From contig OZ010605.1 in the NCBI GenBank assembly GCA_963932145.1, forward strand, positions 31,308,721-31,372,720: a DNA stretch of 64,000 bases. The letters are read 5' to 3'. Made by a program: the position numbers and the translations under genes. Shown here piece by piece: positions 45,310 to 56,801 of this stretch. Source of the stretch: Acanthosepion lycidas (lineage: Eukaryota > Mollusca > Cephalopoda > Sepiida > Sepiidae). Under the pieces are notes generated by a model. That model was not told the DNA's origin and ran no database searches. It saw only the letters and a list, made by a program, of their open reading frames with translations. Each line of letters starts with the position of its first letter. The first letter of the stretch is position 1.

Positions 45310-45495
45310 AAATCTACACTAGCGTCAAAAAGATAACATTGGTCTGTTTAATACTACACTAAAAAAGGTAGACAAAGGTATAGTTTATAATAGAATCAAC
45401 AAGGTAGACATTGGTCTGGTCTACACTAGAGTCAATAAGGTAAAAATGGGTCTGGTTTACACTAGAGTCAAAAAAGTAGACAAAAGTCAGGTTTA
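45310..45495. repeat. ~36-bp minisatellite (about 5 units)
   Basis: ACTAGAGTCAA-AAGGTAGAC then GGTCTGGTTTAC recurs; anchors at 45389, 45425 and 45461 are 36 bp apart. Diverged. Confidence 0.85.
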
Positions 45496-45820
45496 TATCT
45501 AAGTCTGCATCTACCCACTAGAAGCTGGGCCTTTTGAGGGAGTGTCTTATCCCAGTGGATGCAGGGAGGCAGTTCGCACATTCTAAGATACACCAACAAA
45601 AAAGGTGTATAGAAGAATAACTCAAGATACTAGATACTCATATTTGTGTAGAATTGTATCTAAAACAAATTGGAAAAGCTTTTTACAGATGTGTTTCATC
45701 CACTTTTACTAGATTTTCTCTTGTGTTATTTATTAAATTGAAATTTTGGGATATTTCAACAATGTACACTATTGAGCATGGAATGTACAGATTTAAAACC
45801 AACAGACATGACATCAAGGG

Positions 45821-45827
<7 letters not shown>

Positions 45828-45872
<45 letters not shown>
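45828..45872. repeat. (TA)n microsatellite
   Basis: Uninterrupted TA run. Confidence 0.95.
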
Positions 45873-45874
<2 letters not shown>

Positions 45875-45969
45875 TTTAGTCTACTTTTCATTGTCTGGAA
45901 ATAGTACTAAGCACTCTTAATTTGCCCAATCTTTAGGCAGATATCATTTCTGCCAAAAATTAAATCCAC

Positions 45970-45972
<3 letters not shown>

Positions 45973-46021
<49 letters not shown>
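45973..46021. repeat. (TA)n microsatellite
   Basis: Uninterrupted TA run. Confidence 0.95.
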
Positions 46022-46024
<3 letters not shown>

Positions 46025-46191
46025 AAACACTTTCTGTTCTATGGTTGTTGGATCTGATAATGTAATTTAATTTATTGCACCTCTTATAGTGAAAAATTTC
46101 CATACACATGGTTTTGCTGTTCATTTCAACCTGAAGATGCTGAATCTAATACACAAATGCCATATATGTTGTTAAAAAGATTTTCCACCTT

Positions 46192-46562
<371 letters not shown>

Positions 46563-46805
46563 GAGAATGTACACAGAAATAAACACTGTAAAGTGATTGT
46601 TGATTTCAGGACTTAAAACATCTCAGTTGGAAGTTGGAAAAAAAATATATAAAAAATCAAATAGACAGACCTTGTCAGTGTTATTCAATAAAACTTGTTT
46701 GGTGGAATTCTAGCTGTCTAAATGCACCTTAAATATATGTATGTGTAGTGAAGTTTTATACCTAACATATAAACACATATACATGTTCATATTTTGCATA
46801 TATAG

Positions 46806-46806
<1 letters not shown>

Positions 46807-46876
<70 letters not shown>

Positions 46877-46903
46877 CATGTGTGTGTGTGTGTATGTGTA
46901 ATT
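46807..46903. repeat. (TA)n/(TG)n microsatellite
   Basis: Long TA run then GTGTGTGTG. Confidence 0.95.
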
Positions 46904-46904
46904 C

Positions 46905-48180
46905 ATACAAATATGCACACTTTAATGTATTGAAACATGATTTATGATTTTTATCTTTCAAAGGTTTTTATTAAATCTTTGTACTTTTACAAGTATGTCA
47001 ACACTTCTCAACAAAAATAAAAATTCATGCACACACATATATACATTGATTCACTCTCTCATTGATAAAAATAAAAATAAAAATTCAACAAACTCTGACT
47101 TTTGTATATTGTTTTGCTTTTTTGCTTTTATTTCCATTTTGAGAATTCTATATCCTTGTCTGGCAAAGTTCCAATGATCGTTTCTTGAATTCCATGGAGT
47201 AATCCTTTGAATCCCTTATTCCACCATCAACGGTTTCTCATCTCCATTTTGCTTCACTCTGGTTATCCATTTAATCTCTTCTAGTTTGTTCTGAGACAAG
47301 CTCCACGCCAAAGCAGTTCAGATATTATTTGTCTTTTCAACCCTTTTTCATGAATTCTATTTGATTCAGAATTCTTGGTTTGGTTTTATTTCTTCACTTT
47401 TGGTAAAGCACTGTTGAATGTTGGAGATTCCTTTAGACACAGTTATTTTAACCATGCAGAAGCAGAACTAATTTTATTTGGCTTTTAATTCAACGAAAAC
47501 AGATAAAAAAAAAAACAAACTAAAGCCTACTTCATTTTATTCTAAGTTCTTTATTTTATTTTAATGTGTTTTAACGTTTGTCTTCTTGATCCAATATGAT
47601 CCCAAATACCAAAATCTCAGTTGATTTATGGCTCAACTAGTCAGCACTAAAAATTCCTCAGTGGAAAAAAAAACATTCTTTCTATGATGATTCATCACTT
47701 TAATGCAAGCTGTGTTTGAGCCTAGTTCTTAAACAAAAAAGAATCAAGTAGAAAGGGGTGTAAGACAAAGATGTTCAACTGAGATCACATAAACATGAAT
47801 GTAAGCTGAAAAAATAGGGAAATTTACAAGAAGAACATATCCGATATATTTCTTATCAAAATGTGATGTTATGGCTCAAACTTGGCATAGCTGACTAAAC
47901 TTTGGAATCCCTGCATAAGAAACAAAGTAATAACTGAAGAGGCTCTAACATTTGAAATAAACTATGGTAACGACACTACAATAAAAAAAAAATTAATAAA
48001 GCTTTAGGATATAAAGGGGTATTGATACACTTATTATTAATTTTCTGTCGTTCTATTATTCAATAAAAGCTTTATTGAAGGAACTGCTACATTTTACTTT
48101 TGCTCTGTTGGCAGGGTCTAGAATATACTGACTGCATCCCTAGGGGATCAGACCACCACCATTAAATGTAATAACTTACT
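46905..48180. other. Non-coding stretch, nothing recognised
   Basis: No element, array or credible gene seen. Confidence 0.5.
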
Positions 48181-48184
48181 GGGT

Positions 48185-48500
48185 AAGTTGTGTGCAGTTT
48201 TAAGTATGAATGATCAATATTTACCTATAAGCTAAAATATGAACATAACTAAGTTTTACCAACCTGACCAATGTTTACATATAAACTCATGTATAAACCT
48301 AGTCAATAATTACCTCTGAGCTTCAAATATAAACCTGACCAATGTTTACCTATAGACTGTTTATAAACACAACCTATAGAATCAAGTATGACAACAACTA
48401 ATTTTTTTTCTATAGAGGCATATAAACTTAACTAATGTTTGGTTATAGACTCAGGTAAAAATGTGATAGTTTTTACCTATTGCCTCAAGTATAATAAAAA
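48185..48500. repeat. Decayed ~45-bp tandem repeat
   Basis: Six or so imperfect units built on TTTACCTATAAACTCAAGTA and TAAACCTGACCAATG. Spacing irregular; probably an old minisatellite. Confidence 0.55.
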
Positions 48501-48627
48501 AAATTATATTAAATAATCTCAACAAGAGCCGATATGTCATAAAACCCACCAACCCAAAGTAACCCAACCCAAATGTAGTTTTTCTTGTCAGTGATGGGAA
48601 GAAATTATTTATTCATATTTATATATC

Positions 48628-48918
48628 ATGCAATATTATTTATTCTTACGTAATATCTTGATTGGTTTGCTATCAACCACTGCTGATTTGCCTGAACATA
48701 AAGCATTGTTTAAGGAGAAATATCCAGCAGAAAAATTTGCAAAGAATTTTTGTAACACTGATTCATTTACAGAACCTTCTCCAGAAAAAGCAAAAATCAT
48801 TTTTTGCTTGAGTCACTTTTTTAAATTAATTAAAATAAAAAATTCATATACCAGAAGAGTTGGTTGTTTTTACTCTTTCAGCAATCCTTCATATATTGAA
48901 TGCAAATTAAATAGTTAA
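48628..48918 (+). other. 96-codon open frame, function unknown
   Basis: Contains EHKALFKEKYPAEKFAKNF and SFTEPSPEKAKI, less repetitive than most frames here. No domain recognised, no start context or splice evidence. It could be a chance frame or a fragment of a mobile-element protein. Confidence 0.2.
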
Positions 48919-49039
48919 GTTTTTAATTTATAGTATATATACAGAAAAGTCTGTTTTGATGTCGATAACATGCAGAATGATGGTGGATCAAGTGGTTCAG
49001 ACATTCATTAATATGCCTATCAACCAACAAGCCTCACAA

Positions 49040-49620
49040 GTATACAACATCAGGTACTCTGGTTGGAGAGCAAGAAGCAGACTAAGAAGTCATTGGAGTG
49101 ACTCAGTGTGTCTCCCTGTGATACCTAACAGTACAAGCAGAAGGAAAAACTAAGTTAAACATGCAGAATGCTGAAGGAGCATTGGAAAAGCAATGTTTTC
49201 CAGAAACTAAGTAAGATATTAAGAGAAAGGAAAATTTTGTTATAAATCAAGAAAAAAATGCTGAACTACTATGTAATACCAAATCTTCCCTATGGCATTG
49301 AATACTAGTTGCCTCACAGATGACAATACCATAGATTGAGGAAAGTAACTAAAAAGATATTTCTGGAGAAAAGAGAAAAGAGTACTTGGAGAATTTAACA
49401 CTCCCAGAGTGTATGGAAGGCAAGAGAGATATATGGAAATAGCAAGTAAACCTACCTAACAAGTTTGTATGAATGAATTACAGAATGCTAACGATGATAG
49501 AAAGAGAGTAAAGTGTCTAAAGCTGCATATAGCTACAAGTTATTGAAAGGAGTGGAGAGCCATGATTGGCCACATCGTGATGAATATGACAGAAGAAGAA
49601 CAAAAGCAAACACTAAATGA
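49040..49620 (+). mobile_element. LINE 3' ORF fragment
   Basis: Sense reading with several frame changes: YYVIPNLPYGIEYW, LRKVTKKIFLEKREK, ENLTLPECMEGKRD and VESHDWPHRDEYDRRR-like end. It matches the LYGIECW ... FLGHI-RKEGLENL ... GK--RGRQ tail of the LINE seen at 33.4-34.7 kb. Old. Confidence 0.6.
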
Positions 49621-49734
49621 TTGCTGAGATTTTATTAAAAGTAACTGTTAAGATGAAATGAATGCTGAAACATATCAAGCTTTAAGATTTGATGCAAGAT
49701 TTTCATTTTTATTTCATAAGCACTGAACATTGGG

Positions 49735-49915
49735 ATGTGTTGGTAGTAGAAAGGTTATCAGCACCAAAAGTGAAACCAGCATCTGAGTTCAAATTCTGTG
49801 CCAGTTTAATTTACATTGCAGTGTTGTCTTTGGAAAAAACATGGATCTGTGAGTAAAATAAGACTGAGTACCTTTACTCTGGATCACAACCAGTCCTAGA
49901 GAAGGAAAACTATGT
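49735..49915 (+). mobile_element. tRNA-derived SINE
   Basis: TGTTGGTAGTAGAAAGGTTA (A-box-like) and CTGAGTTCAAATTCTGTGCC (B box), then a body with AGACTGAGTACCTTTACTC. Poorly kept. Confidence 0.5.
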
Positions 49916-49919
49916 ATTG

Positions 49920-50585
49920 AAACCCTCATAAATAATAGGATGTATTAAACTATTTATTAGCATCGTTTACTAATCACCTGAGAATGTTCGTAGGCACTTC
50001 ATTTTATTTGTAGAGACTATTAAAATGACTATGGTGAGTAACTACACAATTATTTTCTTCCAAGAGCTGATTTATCTTCCTTATATAATAAAAACTTAAC
50101 TTCTATGTGTAATGGCTAATTTAACCTTATGAAACAATTTCAAGATATCTAAAGCAACAGCTCTGGCTTCACCATTCTTATCTAAAATTTGACAATCACT
50201 TTCAATGATGATCATTAACCCTAGAACACTAACCATGGTTATATAGTACCCACCACAAATTTTCCTATTTTTAATTACAATTTTCAGTAACTGATTTTCT
50301 TACCTAAATAATATGTTCTTCAGTTCCTATTAATGTTAACTCAAAGTACAAAGTTTGACATGCCTGCATGTAAAATATTTAAAATAAAGAATTATATTTA
50401 ATATATTTTTTTGATATTTTCAAAATCAGGTATGATATACACATGTTTAGTAGTCATGTAACTTTAATTAATGAGTAGTGTTCTAGGGTTAAGACATCAG
50501 CATTATTGTTTGTCTGAAAAATGACTCTGACGTGAAATACTTAATTCTGAGTTTGTGAGAGCATTATGATAGGACTTGTTTGACT
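49920..50585. other. Non-coding stretch, nothing recognised
   Basis: AT-rich and featureless. Confidence 0.5.
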
Positions 50586-50589
50586 CCTT

Positions 50590-51010
50590 ATAGTGAAGGA
50601 AACGGCGACTTACCTCATCAAACCAAGCGACAGCATGTCACGTGTATTCTACAATGGAAAAAGTGGCGAAAAAGAAAATTACTTACCAAACAAAAGGGCA
50701 CATATTCTGCATAACATGCTGAAAATGGAATATTTGAATTTAAAAAAAAAAACAAGTCCGTCGCACGAGTCGCTATAAAAGTATTTTGATATGCAAATTA
50801 CGGAACATCCTATCCCAGCTGTTGACGAATGAAAAAAATAGGTTCTGCCGATAAAAGCAGTTGGTGTTCTTGAATCGAGGGTGGAAAATTCGGGCATTTT
50901 TGGCTACGGCATTTGTTAGAGAGTAAGTTATTTTTTTGACTGGTTACACGCATTGTGATTTGAAATAGTACCGGCAAATCGAGTTTTCAGCATTTCTTTC
51001 TGTCCTCGAT
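50590..51010. promoter_or_regulatory. CpG-retaining segment with promoter-like motifs
   Basis: More CpG dinucleotides than its neighbours (GGCGAC, GTCCGTCGCACGAGTCGC, GGCTACGGC). Contains a palindromic E-box CACGTG at 50639-50644, a TATA-like CTATAAAAGTA near 50773 and an octamer-like ATGCAAAT near 50794. It could be a promoter, a young mobile-element piece or chance; no transcript evidence is available here. Confidence 0.25.
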
Positions 51011-51490
51011 ATTTGAGTCTGGACTTACAGTGATTTTTCTTTGTGTTGTGGAAGTAATCTGCAACAAATACTTCCTTTGCTTTCAGAATGCTTACACTCC
51101 TGTTTCTGGTTAATAAAATATAACATATATACATAACAACAAAGTGAGATACTTATACATATATAAAAGGATTTATTATCAGAAGGATTTGGTTGTACAA
51201 GTTCAGTAGATATATCTGAAAGTTCTTGTAATGTGGTTGTTACATGTTTGTATTTTTTTTGTTTCTCTAGGTGAATAAATTATTTGCAAGTGATAGGTCT
51301 ATCATAAAAGGGTAATATTAAACATGAGAAAGTAATACTTGTGTAAAACTTAACTGTGATATTCCTTTCTGAAGCCGGTCAAATTCATGTGCTCTCTTTG
51401 TGAGAGGTCAATGAACAAGGGAAGACTTTAAATTTCCACCTGTAGGGTGGTTTACTTTTTCCTAAGGAATCATGGGAAATTAGTTTTTTT
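51010..51490. other. Non-coding stretch, nothing recognised
   Basis: No gene or repeat recognised. Confidence 0.45.
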
Positions 51491-51499
51491 TTTTTATTT

Positions 51500-51790
51500 C
51501 TCATGATCACAAGTTTACTATAAGAGCTTCCAGAACTTTGCAAAAATAGTTTGGTAGAAGAATCAGACAGTTTTTCTGAGTTCTTAAAAACAGGAACTAC
51601 CGAAGGGAATTTCCAACAAATAAGACGGAGCAAGGCATTTATTGTAACATTTAAAGAGAACAGGAGCTCTTTCAGGAGAGCATTTCATTATGTCAGTTGC
51701 AGGGATACCATGAACACCATATATTTTATGGGAATCCAGTTTACAGATGATAGCAGAAACCATGGATGGAATTATAAGCATATCCTACAC
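51500..51790 (-). mobile_element. LINE RT finger fragment, inverted
   Basis: Minus strand: VSAIICKLDSHKIYGVHGIP, KCSPERAPVLFKCYNKCLAPSY, then KFPSVVPVFKNSEKLSD. These are the N-terminal RT blocks of Jockey/I-like LINEs (V---L--L---KA-GPDGIP; W--S-V-PVFKN). It abuts a sense-strand piece at 51825. Confidence 0.7.
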
Positions 51791-51824
51791 ATATATACAT
51801 TGAATGTATCAAAGTTTAGATAAG

Positions 51825-51945
51825 AACAGCAAAGCTTGGGTAGTTGCTTTAGGTATTGCAGAGGGTTTTGATAGGGTTTGATATACTGGTCTTCCTCACA
51901 AGCTCAAGGGTTATGACGTCTGTGGTTAATTTTTTTATTTGTTTT
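51825..51945 (+). mobile_element. LINE RT palm fragment
   Basis: Sense strand: NSKAWVVALGIAEGFDRVWY then GLPHKLKGYDVCG, the RT motif A region (usually ALDISKAFDRVWH-GLLHKL). Together with the inverted finger fragment to its left this looks like one insertion with 5' inversion. Confidence 0.65.
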
Positions 51946-51961
51946 AATCTTTCTTTAGTTA

Positions 51962-52257
51962 GTTATGTGTCATGCGGGAATCATGCTTTGGCAATCATGT
52001 ATCTTTCGATACATGACTGACAAGGCAGATTTTTTCTTGCAGTGAGTTGCAGTAGACCAGTTGCCATCCAAGGATATAGAACCCGGTCTGTCCTGCTATT
52101 TACACATAGATGGGGGGAGAAGAAGAGGATTCATACCTTTTCCAAGATTACTAGCATGTAAGTGAATGTAATGGATTTGACTAAAATTTGAACTCGGTTC
52201 TCTGATTCCTCAATCTGAGCCATTATCCATTACTCCACCATGCCTCCTCAATCCTTC
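51962..52257 (-). mobile_element. tRNA-derived SINE, family B (full-length-like)
   Basis: On the minus strand the head at ~52255 reads GGCATGGTGGAGTAATGGA with A box TGGAGTAATGGATAATGGC and B box CGAGTTCAAATTTT, then a ~200-bp body ending GTATCGAAAGATACATGATTGCC. Copies at 14835-15190, 6955-7120 and about 25735-25860. Confidence 0.7.
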
Positions 52258-52270
52258 TTAACAAATCGTA

Positions 52271-52372
52271 TTAGGTTGGTGCAAAAATAATGACGTAATA
52301 ATGTCGTTTTTTGACATATTTTTTAACGTCAAAAAACAACATTATTATGTCATTATTTTTGCACCAACCTAA
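52271..52372. mobile_element. mariner MITE, subfamily B (copy 6)
   Basis: 102-bp palindrome, TTAGGTTGGTGCAAAA termini, TA flanks, ATGACGTAATA insertion as in copy 5. Confidence 0.85.
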
Positions 52373-52384
52373 TAAAAATAAAAG

Positions 52385-52905
52385 TCATTGACATATTTCT
52401 AGATCCTTTCACATTAATGTAGCTCTGGGCCCCTTCTACCTGCTTTGTTTATTATCTTCATCAACAACCCTTTCTGATGTCATCAGTTCTCAAACCAATA
52501 TTTATGCTGATGACACAACTATTTACTACTGTCTTAACAGTAAGCATGATTGGTACAATAAAACAAAACTAACAGATGATCTCAAAAATGACTTCTAATC
52601 AGTTGCTAGCTGTGGCAAGGAATGACTTGTAAATTTTAATGCTTCTAAAATTAAATTGCTACATTTAATAATCTTTATCATTATCTTCTAAAGCTGACAT
52701 CCAGTAAAGAAAATCATTGCAACTTTTCAGTCACATATTTTCTATTGGCATGAAGAGGAATGATTATATTGAATCAATTTCTAGGTCTTCTGCTAGGAAA
52801 GTTGGTTCACTGTGTTGAACCAGGCAATTTTTCTCAATACAAACCATCTTGCATTTGTCCCTCCATTGAATACCCTTGCCACATCTGGTTTGGTGTTCCT
52901 GCAAT
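52385..52905 (+). mobile_element. LINE RT fragment with YADD box
   Basis: Sense strand: VALGPLLPALFIIFINNLSDV, QTNIYADDTTIYYC (RT catalytic box YADD), LVNFNASKIKLLHL, ARKVGSLC and IEYPCHIWFGVPA. This is the second half of a Jockey/I-like RT. Stops are present. The reading is cut at 52905 by the Tc1-type element inserted at a TA. Confidence 0.75.
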
Positions 52906-54351
52906 ACAGTGTGGGGAAATAAATATTCGTACACTTGAAAAATTGTATTTTTATAAATGTAAAACCCTTAAATAAAACAAATATCAGCACATTTTATGTA
53001 TAAAGACACATACTATTAAAAAATAATAATAAACTTAATTAATTCTTATTCTAACAGAAATTAATGCATTTTTAAAAATTCTAACTGGTGAAAAAAGTAT
53101 TCGTACAAATAAAATAATCAATTAATTATGAAAAATGTATATTCTAAAATGTTCCAGTAATGTTATCAGTAATTATAGTTAACACTATTAGCCATTATCA
53201 GTGCGTTCTGTAATTTCTAGTCTTACAAGAAGGTTCTAATAATGCCTAAAGGAATTGACTATTTCACAAAAACAACACATTTTGTCTCTTTGGAAAGATG
53301 GGAACAGTTACAGAATGATTTCTAACAACCTGAATATTCCTTTGACGACAATTGCTTCGTTCATTGCAAGGTTTAAAACTCATAACAGCGTCGAAAACCA
53401 AAGATGAACAGGTGCTCCGAGGAAGATTTCTCTAAGATCAGTGAGGATATTAGGATGCCAGATCCAACAAAATTCACAGGTTACCCGAGAAGAGCTGCAA
53501 CAACATCTGTGTGCATTAGGGATTAAAGTAACCAAGTGTACAATAAGTAATGAACTACACAAAAACAGTCTGAACTCACATATCCCAAGGAAGACTTCAC
53601 TCCTCTTGAAACGACACAGAGATGATAGGCTAAAATTCATTAGAGAGCATAAGGATAAAGAATATTCGTTTTGGGAAGAAGTACTATGGACAGATGAAAC
53701 AAAAATAGAGTTGTTTGGTCATAATTATTGAAATCATGTGTGGAGGAAGGACGGCGAAGCCTACTTACCAAAGAGCACATTGCCAACTGTAAAGCTTGAT
53801 GGTGGCAGTATCATGATCTGGGGCTGTTTTTCTGCAAAAGGTGTTAGCAGAATATCAATAATAGATAGCAAGATGAATGCTGAAAGATACCAGAAAATCC
53901 TGCAAGACAATTTAATGCGTTTTGTTGAGAGACTTCGGCTACCTCCTGATTGGGTTTTCCAACTGGATAATGATCCTAAGCATACCGCTAGATCTACAAG
54001 GAAATGGTTAGCTGAAAGTAATGTTGATGTCTTGCAATGGCCAAATCAGTCCCCAGACTTGAACCTAATTGATAATTTATGGCAATATTTGAAAATTAAA
54101 ATTGGGAAAAGCGCACCAACAAATATCAAGAATTTGAAGACAATATGCCAAGAAGAATGGGACAAAATACCACTCAATGTGTGCAAATCATTAGTTGAGA
54201 CGTACATGAATGGACTGGTAGCTGTTGAACTCAATAATGGATATTCCACAAAGTATTAAATTAAGTTAATATGCTTTTTTTTGTTTTGTACGAATACTTT
54301 TTCATCAGTTAAAATGAAAAAATGCATTAATTTCTGTTAGAATATTAGTTA
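52906..54351 (+). mobile_element. Tc1-type DNA transposon nested in LINE
   Basis: The left end begins CAGTGTGGGGAAATAAATA after TA and has an outer ATTCGTACAC and an inner GAAAAAAGTATTCGTAC repeat, the double-repeat (IR/DR) layout of many Tc1 elements; the left repeat spans ~207 bp to 53112. On the right only the inner block is present (GTACGAATACTTTTTCATCAG at ~54288 and TTCTGTTAGAAT to ~54345); the outermost end is missing, so the element is truncated and unlikely to be mobile. Confidence 0.8.
53242..54259 (+). pseudogene. Tc1-family transposase (DD34D), broken
   Basis: Cut-and-paste transposase, about 340 codons, the normal family length. Start MPKGIDYF at 53242; an N-terminal paired-like HTH (MISNNLNIPLTTIASFIARFK, after one early frame change), GAPRKISLRS linker, second HTH (VTREELQQHL...KVTKCTISNEL), then the catalytic core: LWTDETKIELFG (first D), VWRKDGEAY, GGSIMIWGCF, FQLDNDPKHTA (second D) and SPDLNLIDNLW (third acidic residue). 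The last is D where Tc1 has E, with 34 residues between. Two in-frame TGA codons lie at 53405-53407 and 53729-53731; both are consistent with CGA to TGA decay. Young for its type. Confidence 0.85.
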
Positions 54352-54476
54352 CATGGTTCAATTAATTTCATTTCGTATTTTGCTTTGATGGATGAAACAC
54401 GTCAGCAATTATTAGTTTTCTTATTGTCATTTTTATTCATAAATATTGTCTTCTCTACTGGTTAAATCGGAGAAAT

Positions 54477-54480
<4 letters not shown>
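54352..54480 (+). repeat. Dispersed repeat shared with 16.68-16.83 kb
   Basis: GATGAAACACGTCAGC-A-TA, TTTTC-T-TTGTC-TTT and TATTGTCTT..ACTGGTTAA match 16735-16830 in order. Replaces the missing right end of the Tc1 element. Contains GAAACACGTC, a hammerhead-like minimal stem III. Confidence 0.6.
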
Positions 54481-54526
<46 letters not shown>

Positions 54527-54548
54527 ATACACACACACATATATATAA
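54478..54548. repeat. (CA)n microsatellite
   Basis: Uninterrupted CA run then ACACATACACA. Confidence 0.95.
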
Positions 54549-54549
54549 T

Positions 54550-55133
54550 GCAGCAGACTATTGAATGGTGTCTGTTAGCAACAGATATATTTTCTTTGCT
54601 TATTTTTGAAACAATTTTAAAAAATATACACATAACAACCTGTCAAAAAACATCTGAATACATTGTTTTTTGTTTTATTTATTTTTTTTTGCCATTTTTT
54701 TTATCAAATAATTCTATATTAAAAAAACAAGTGGGGAAAAGAACATATCGTTCTGACATATTTTGTCTAAGGAAATGTGAAAAATTATCGTTTGGAGCCT
54801 TTTTACAGGGTATGACCTTCAATAACTGTTTGTCACTGTTCAATATGTTGGCCAATGTTGCCAAAATTCCATTCTCACTGACTTTTTGGCAATGAACCAT
54901 AATATCAAAGTGAGACCCCAGAAGGTACCTAAGATAAATTCAGCTTATAGGGTAGGTTCAGGAAGGGAGAAGAAAAAAAAATTTTGATAATTATATAGAA
55001 AAAGGAGAAGAGTTCTTCCTATAATATGCGATATATTTTTCTTGCTATTGTAATTTTGATAGACACATATGCTGCACACATCAACAGCCATTTTATGTGG
55101 ATACACTGATAAATGTCTCTTGTCTTCATTTTG

Positions 55134-55135
<2 letters not shown>
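54550..55135. other. Non-coding stretch, nothing recognised
   Basis: AT-rich; no recognisable element. Confidence 0.5.

Positions 55136-55137
<2 letters not shown>

Positions 55138-55188
<51 letters not shown>
55138..55188. repeat. (TA)n microsatellite
   Basis: Uninterrupted TA run. Confidence 0.95.
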
Positions 55189-55191
<3 letters not shown>

Positions 55192-55429
55192 AAGGTAACA
55201 AATCCATTGGTATATAATCCAAGTGGATCCTAGTAATATAAAATATTAAAACTGATCAACAAAAAGAGCTCAATGTAATTATTATAACAGAGCAAATAAT
55301 TTCAAGCATAGAACTTTTGTAACTTAGAAATGATTAAAGATATCTTACTGGAATTCTCAGAGGTTTTTATAACTCCATTAGACTCTACTTTCAACAATAA
55401 ACATGTATTTAGCTCTAAGTTGAAATGAT

Positions 55430-55592
55430 GATCACTCTTGTCATTGTAACCTCCTGATCCAGTTTTCCTCTCTACTGTTCCCTCTTTTCTAAACTTATTC
55501 ACCATTCTCTTCATGGTTCTTGAATGTACTTTGGAGATGGAAGCCAGATTATGAATGTTGGTACCATTACTGAAGGTCTGAATGATCTTTTT
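55430..55592 (-). pseudogene. Transposase N-terminal HTH fragment
   Basis: Minus strand: ERKKIIQTFSNGTNIHNLA, SISKVHSRTMKRMVNKFRK and EGTVERKTGSGG. This has the shape of a Tc1/mariner N-terminal helix-turn-helix (II--F--G-S---IA-----S--TV-R-V-KF-E-GTV--R--SGRP). No catalytic domain follows, so it is a fragment. Confidence 0.5.
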
Positions 55593-55841
55593 CCTCTCAC
55601 ATTACTCGGTTGGGAAGACAGTAAAACTGACACAAAGTTATTTTAACCTGTTCTCTTTTTAGCTGAATAACGCAAAGGGATTTTCACTGATTCTTACAAC
55701 AAATAGTGTCAAGATGGCTAAACGCTTATCTGAAAACCTGGGAAAAAGAAACTAAATTAGTTAAGTTGTTTTTTTAGATATTAAACATTGTGGGATGGAT
55801 AATTATCCCATGCTATCACATGATTTGGAAAATTTTACTGT

Positions 55842-55842
55842 T

Positions 55843-55918
<76 letters not shown>

Positions 55919-55930
55919 ATATATATATTA
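55842..55930. repeat. (CA)n/(TA)n/(TG)n microsatellite
   Basis: CA run, TA run, GTGTGTG. Confidence 0.95.
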
Positions 55931-56003
55931 AGTTGGTGCAAAAATAAATTTTTTGACGTTCAACTTTATGTGAGAAAACGACATTATTTTTGCACCAACC
56001 TAA
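55928..56003. mobile_element. mariner MITE, A/B hybrid (copy 7)
   Basis: Terminus TTAAGTTGGTGCAAAA at left and TTTTTGCACCAACCTAA at right. The left half carries the subfamily-B sequence TTTTTTGACGTT, the right half the subfamily-A sequence ATGTGAGAAAACGAC. Confidence 0.8.
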
Positions 56004-56089
56004 TATATATAAATATAAGTAATTGATTTGTATTTATTAATATAGATTTTACAGATTTTATGAATTTAAAATTTAATTTAGTAGATACC

Positions 56090-56285
56090 GATATTTGAGT
56101 AGACACACTATTTATTTTAAACAGTCTATTTATTTTCATCTACCAGCCTGAATATTTGAGAAATCTTATGAAATAAAAAATATGTGTCCTCCAACAGGAT
56201 TCAATTTGGTCCATCAAGCTTTAGCTCAATTTGGCCATTAAGGGCGGCACTGATCAAGCCAGGCTGAATAGTATATTTAAGCAAA
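56090..56285 (-). mobile_element. SINE family-A relative
   Basis: Minus strand: AGGATTCGAA-like region (here TTGAATCCTGTTGGAGGAC), ATTTCATAAGATTTCTCAAA, ATTCAGGCTGGTAGATG, TACTCAAATATCGGTATCTA. Diverged copy of the family-A body and tail. Confidence 0.55.
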
Positions 56286-56517
56286 ATTCCTTTGGCACCA
56301 AATTCCCAAAAGTTCATATCTGATGAGTTTTATATCCAAACATAAACAAAGCAATTTATACAGTAGTAATGGATTTTTTATTTATTAATTGAACACATTT
56401 TTATCAGCTTAAATGTTATTTGTAACTGGAAGATGAAAATGAACATATTATTTAAAATAAAAAATCTGCTCAAATATGTGTACCCCTAAAAATAATGTTT
56501 AAAATAATAAATACACA

Positions 56518-56549
<32 letters not shown>

Positions 56550-56555
<6 letters not shown>

Positions 56556-56722
56556 ATTAATACATTTATTGTTTATAATAAACAGATATTATTATATATC
56601 TATATTATTATATATATTATTATTATATATAACATATATTATAAACACAGCATTTACTTATATATTTGTATCTATGAAAATAATGTAAAAACAATAAATA
56701 TATTAAAATAATTAGTCCATTT

Positions 56723-56725
<3 letters not shown>
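56550..56725 (+). mobile_element. SINE family-A tail, partly inverted
   Basis: TTTATTGTTTATAATAAACA, then CAGCATTTACTTATATATTT and GTATCTATGAAAATAATG, ending in a TA run. Confidence 0.55.

Positions 56726-56798
<73 letters not shown>
56726..56798. repeat. (TA)n microsatellite
   Basis: Two TA runs with one C interruption. Confidence 0.95.
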
Positions 56799-56801
<3 letters not shown>

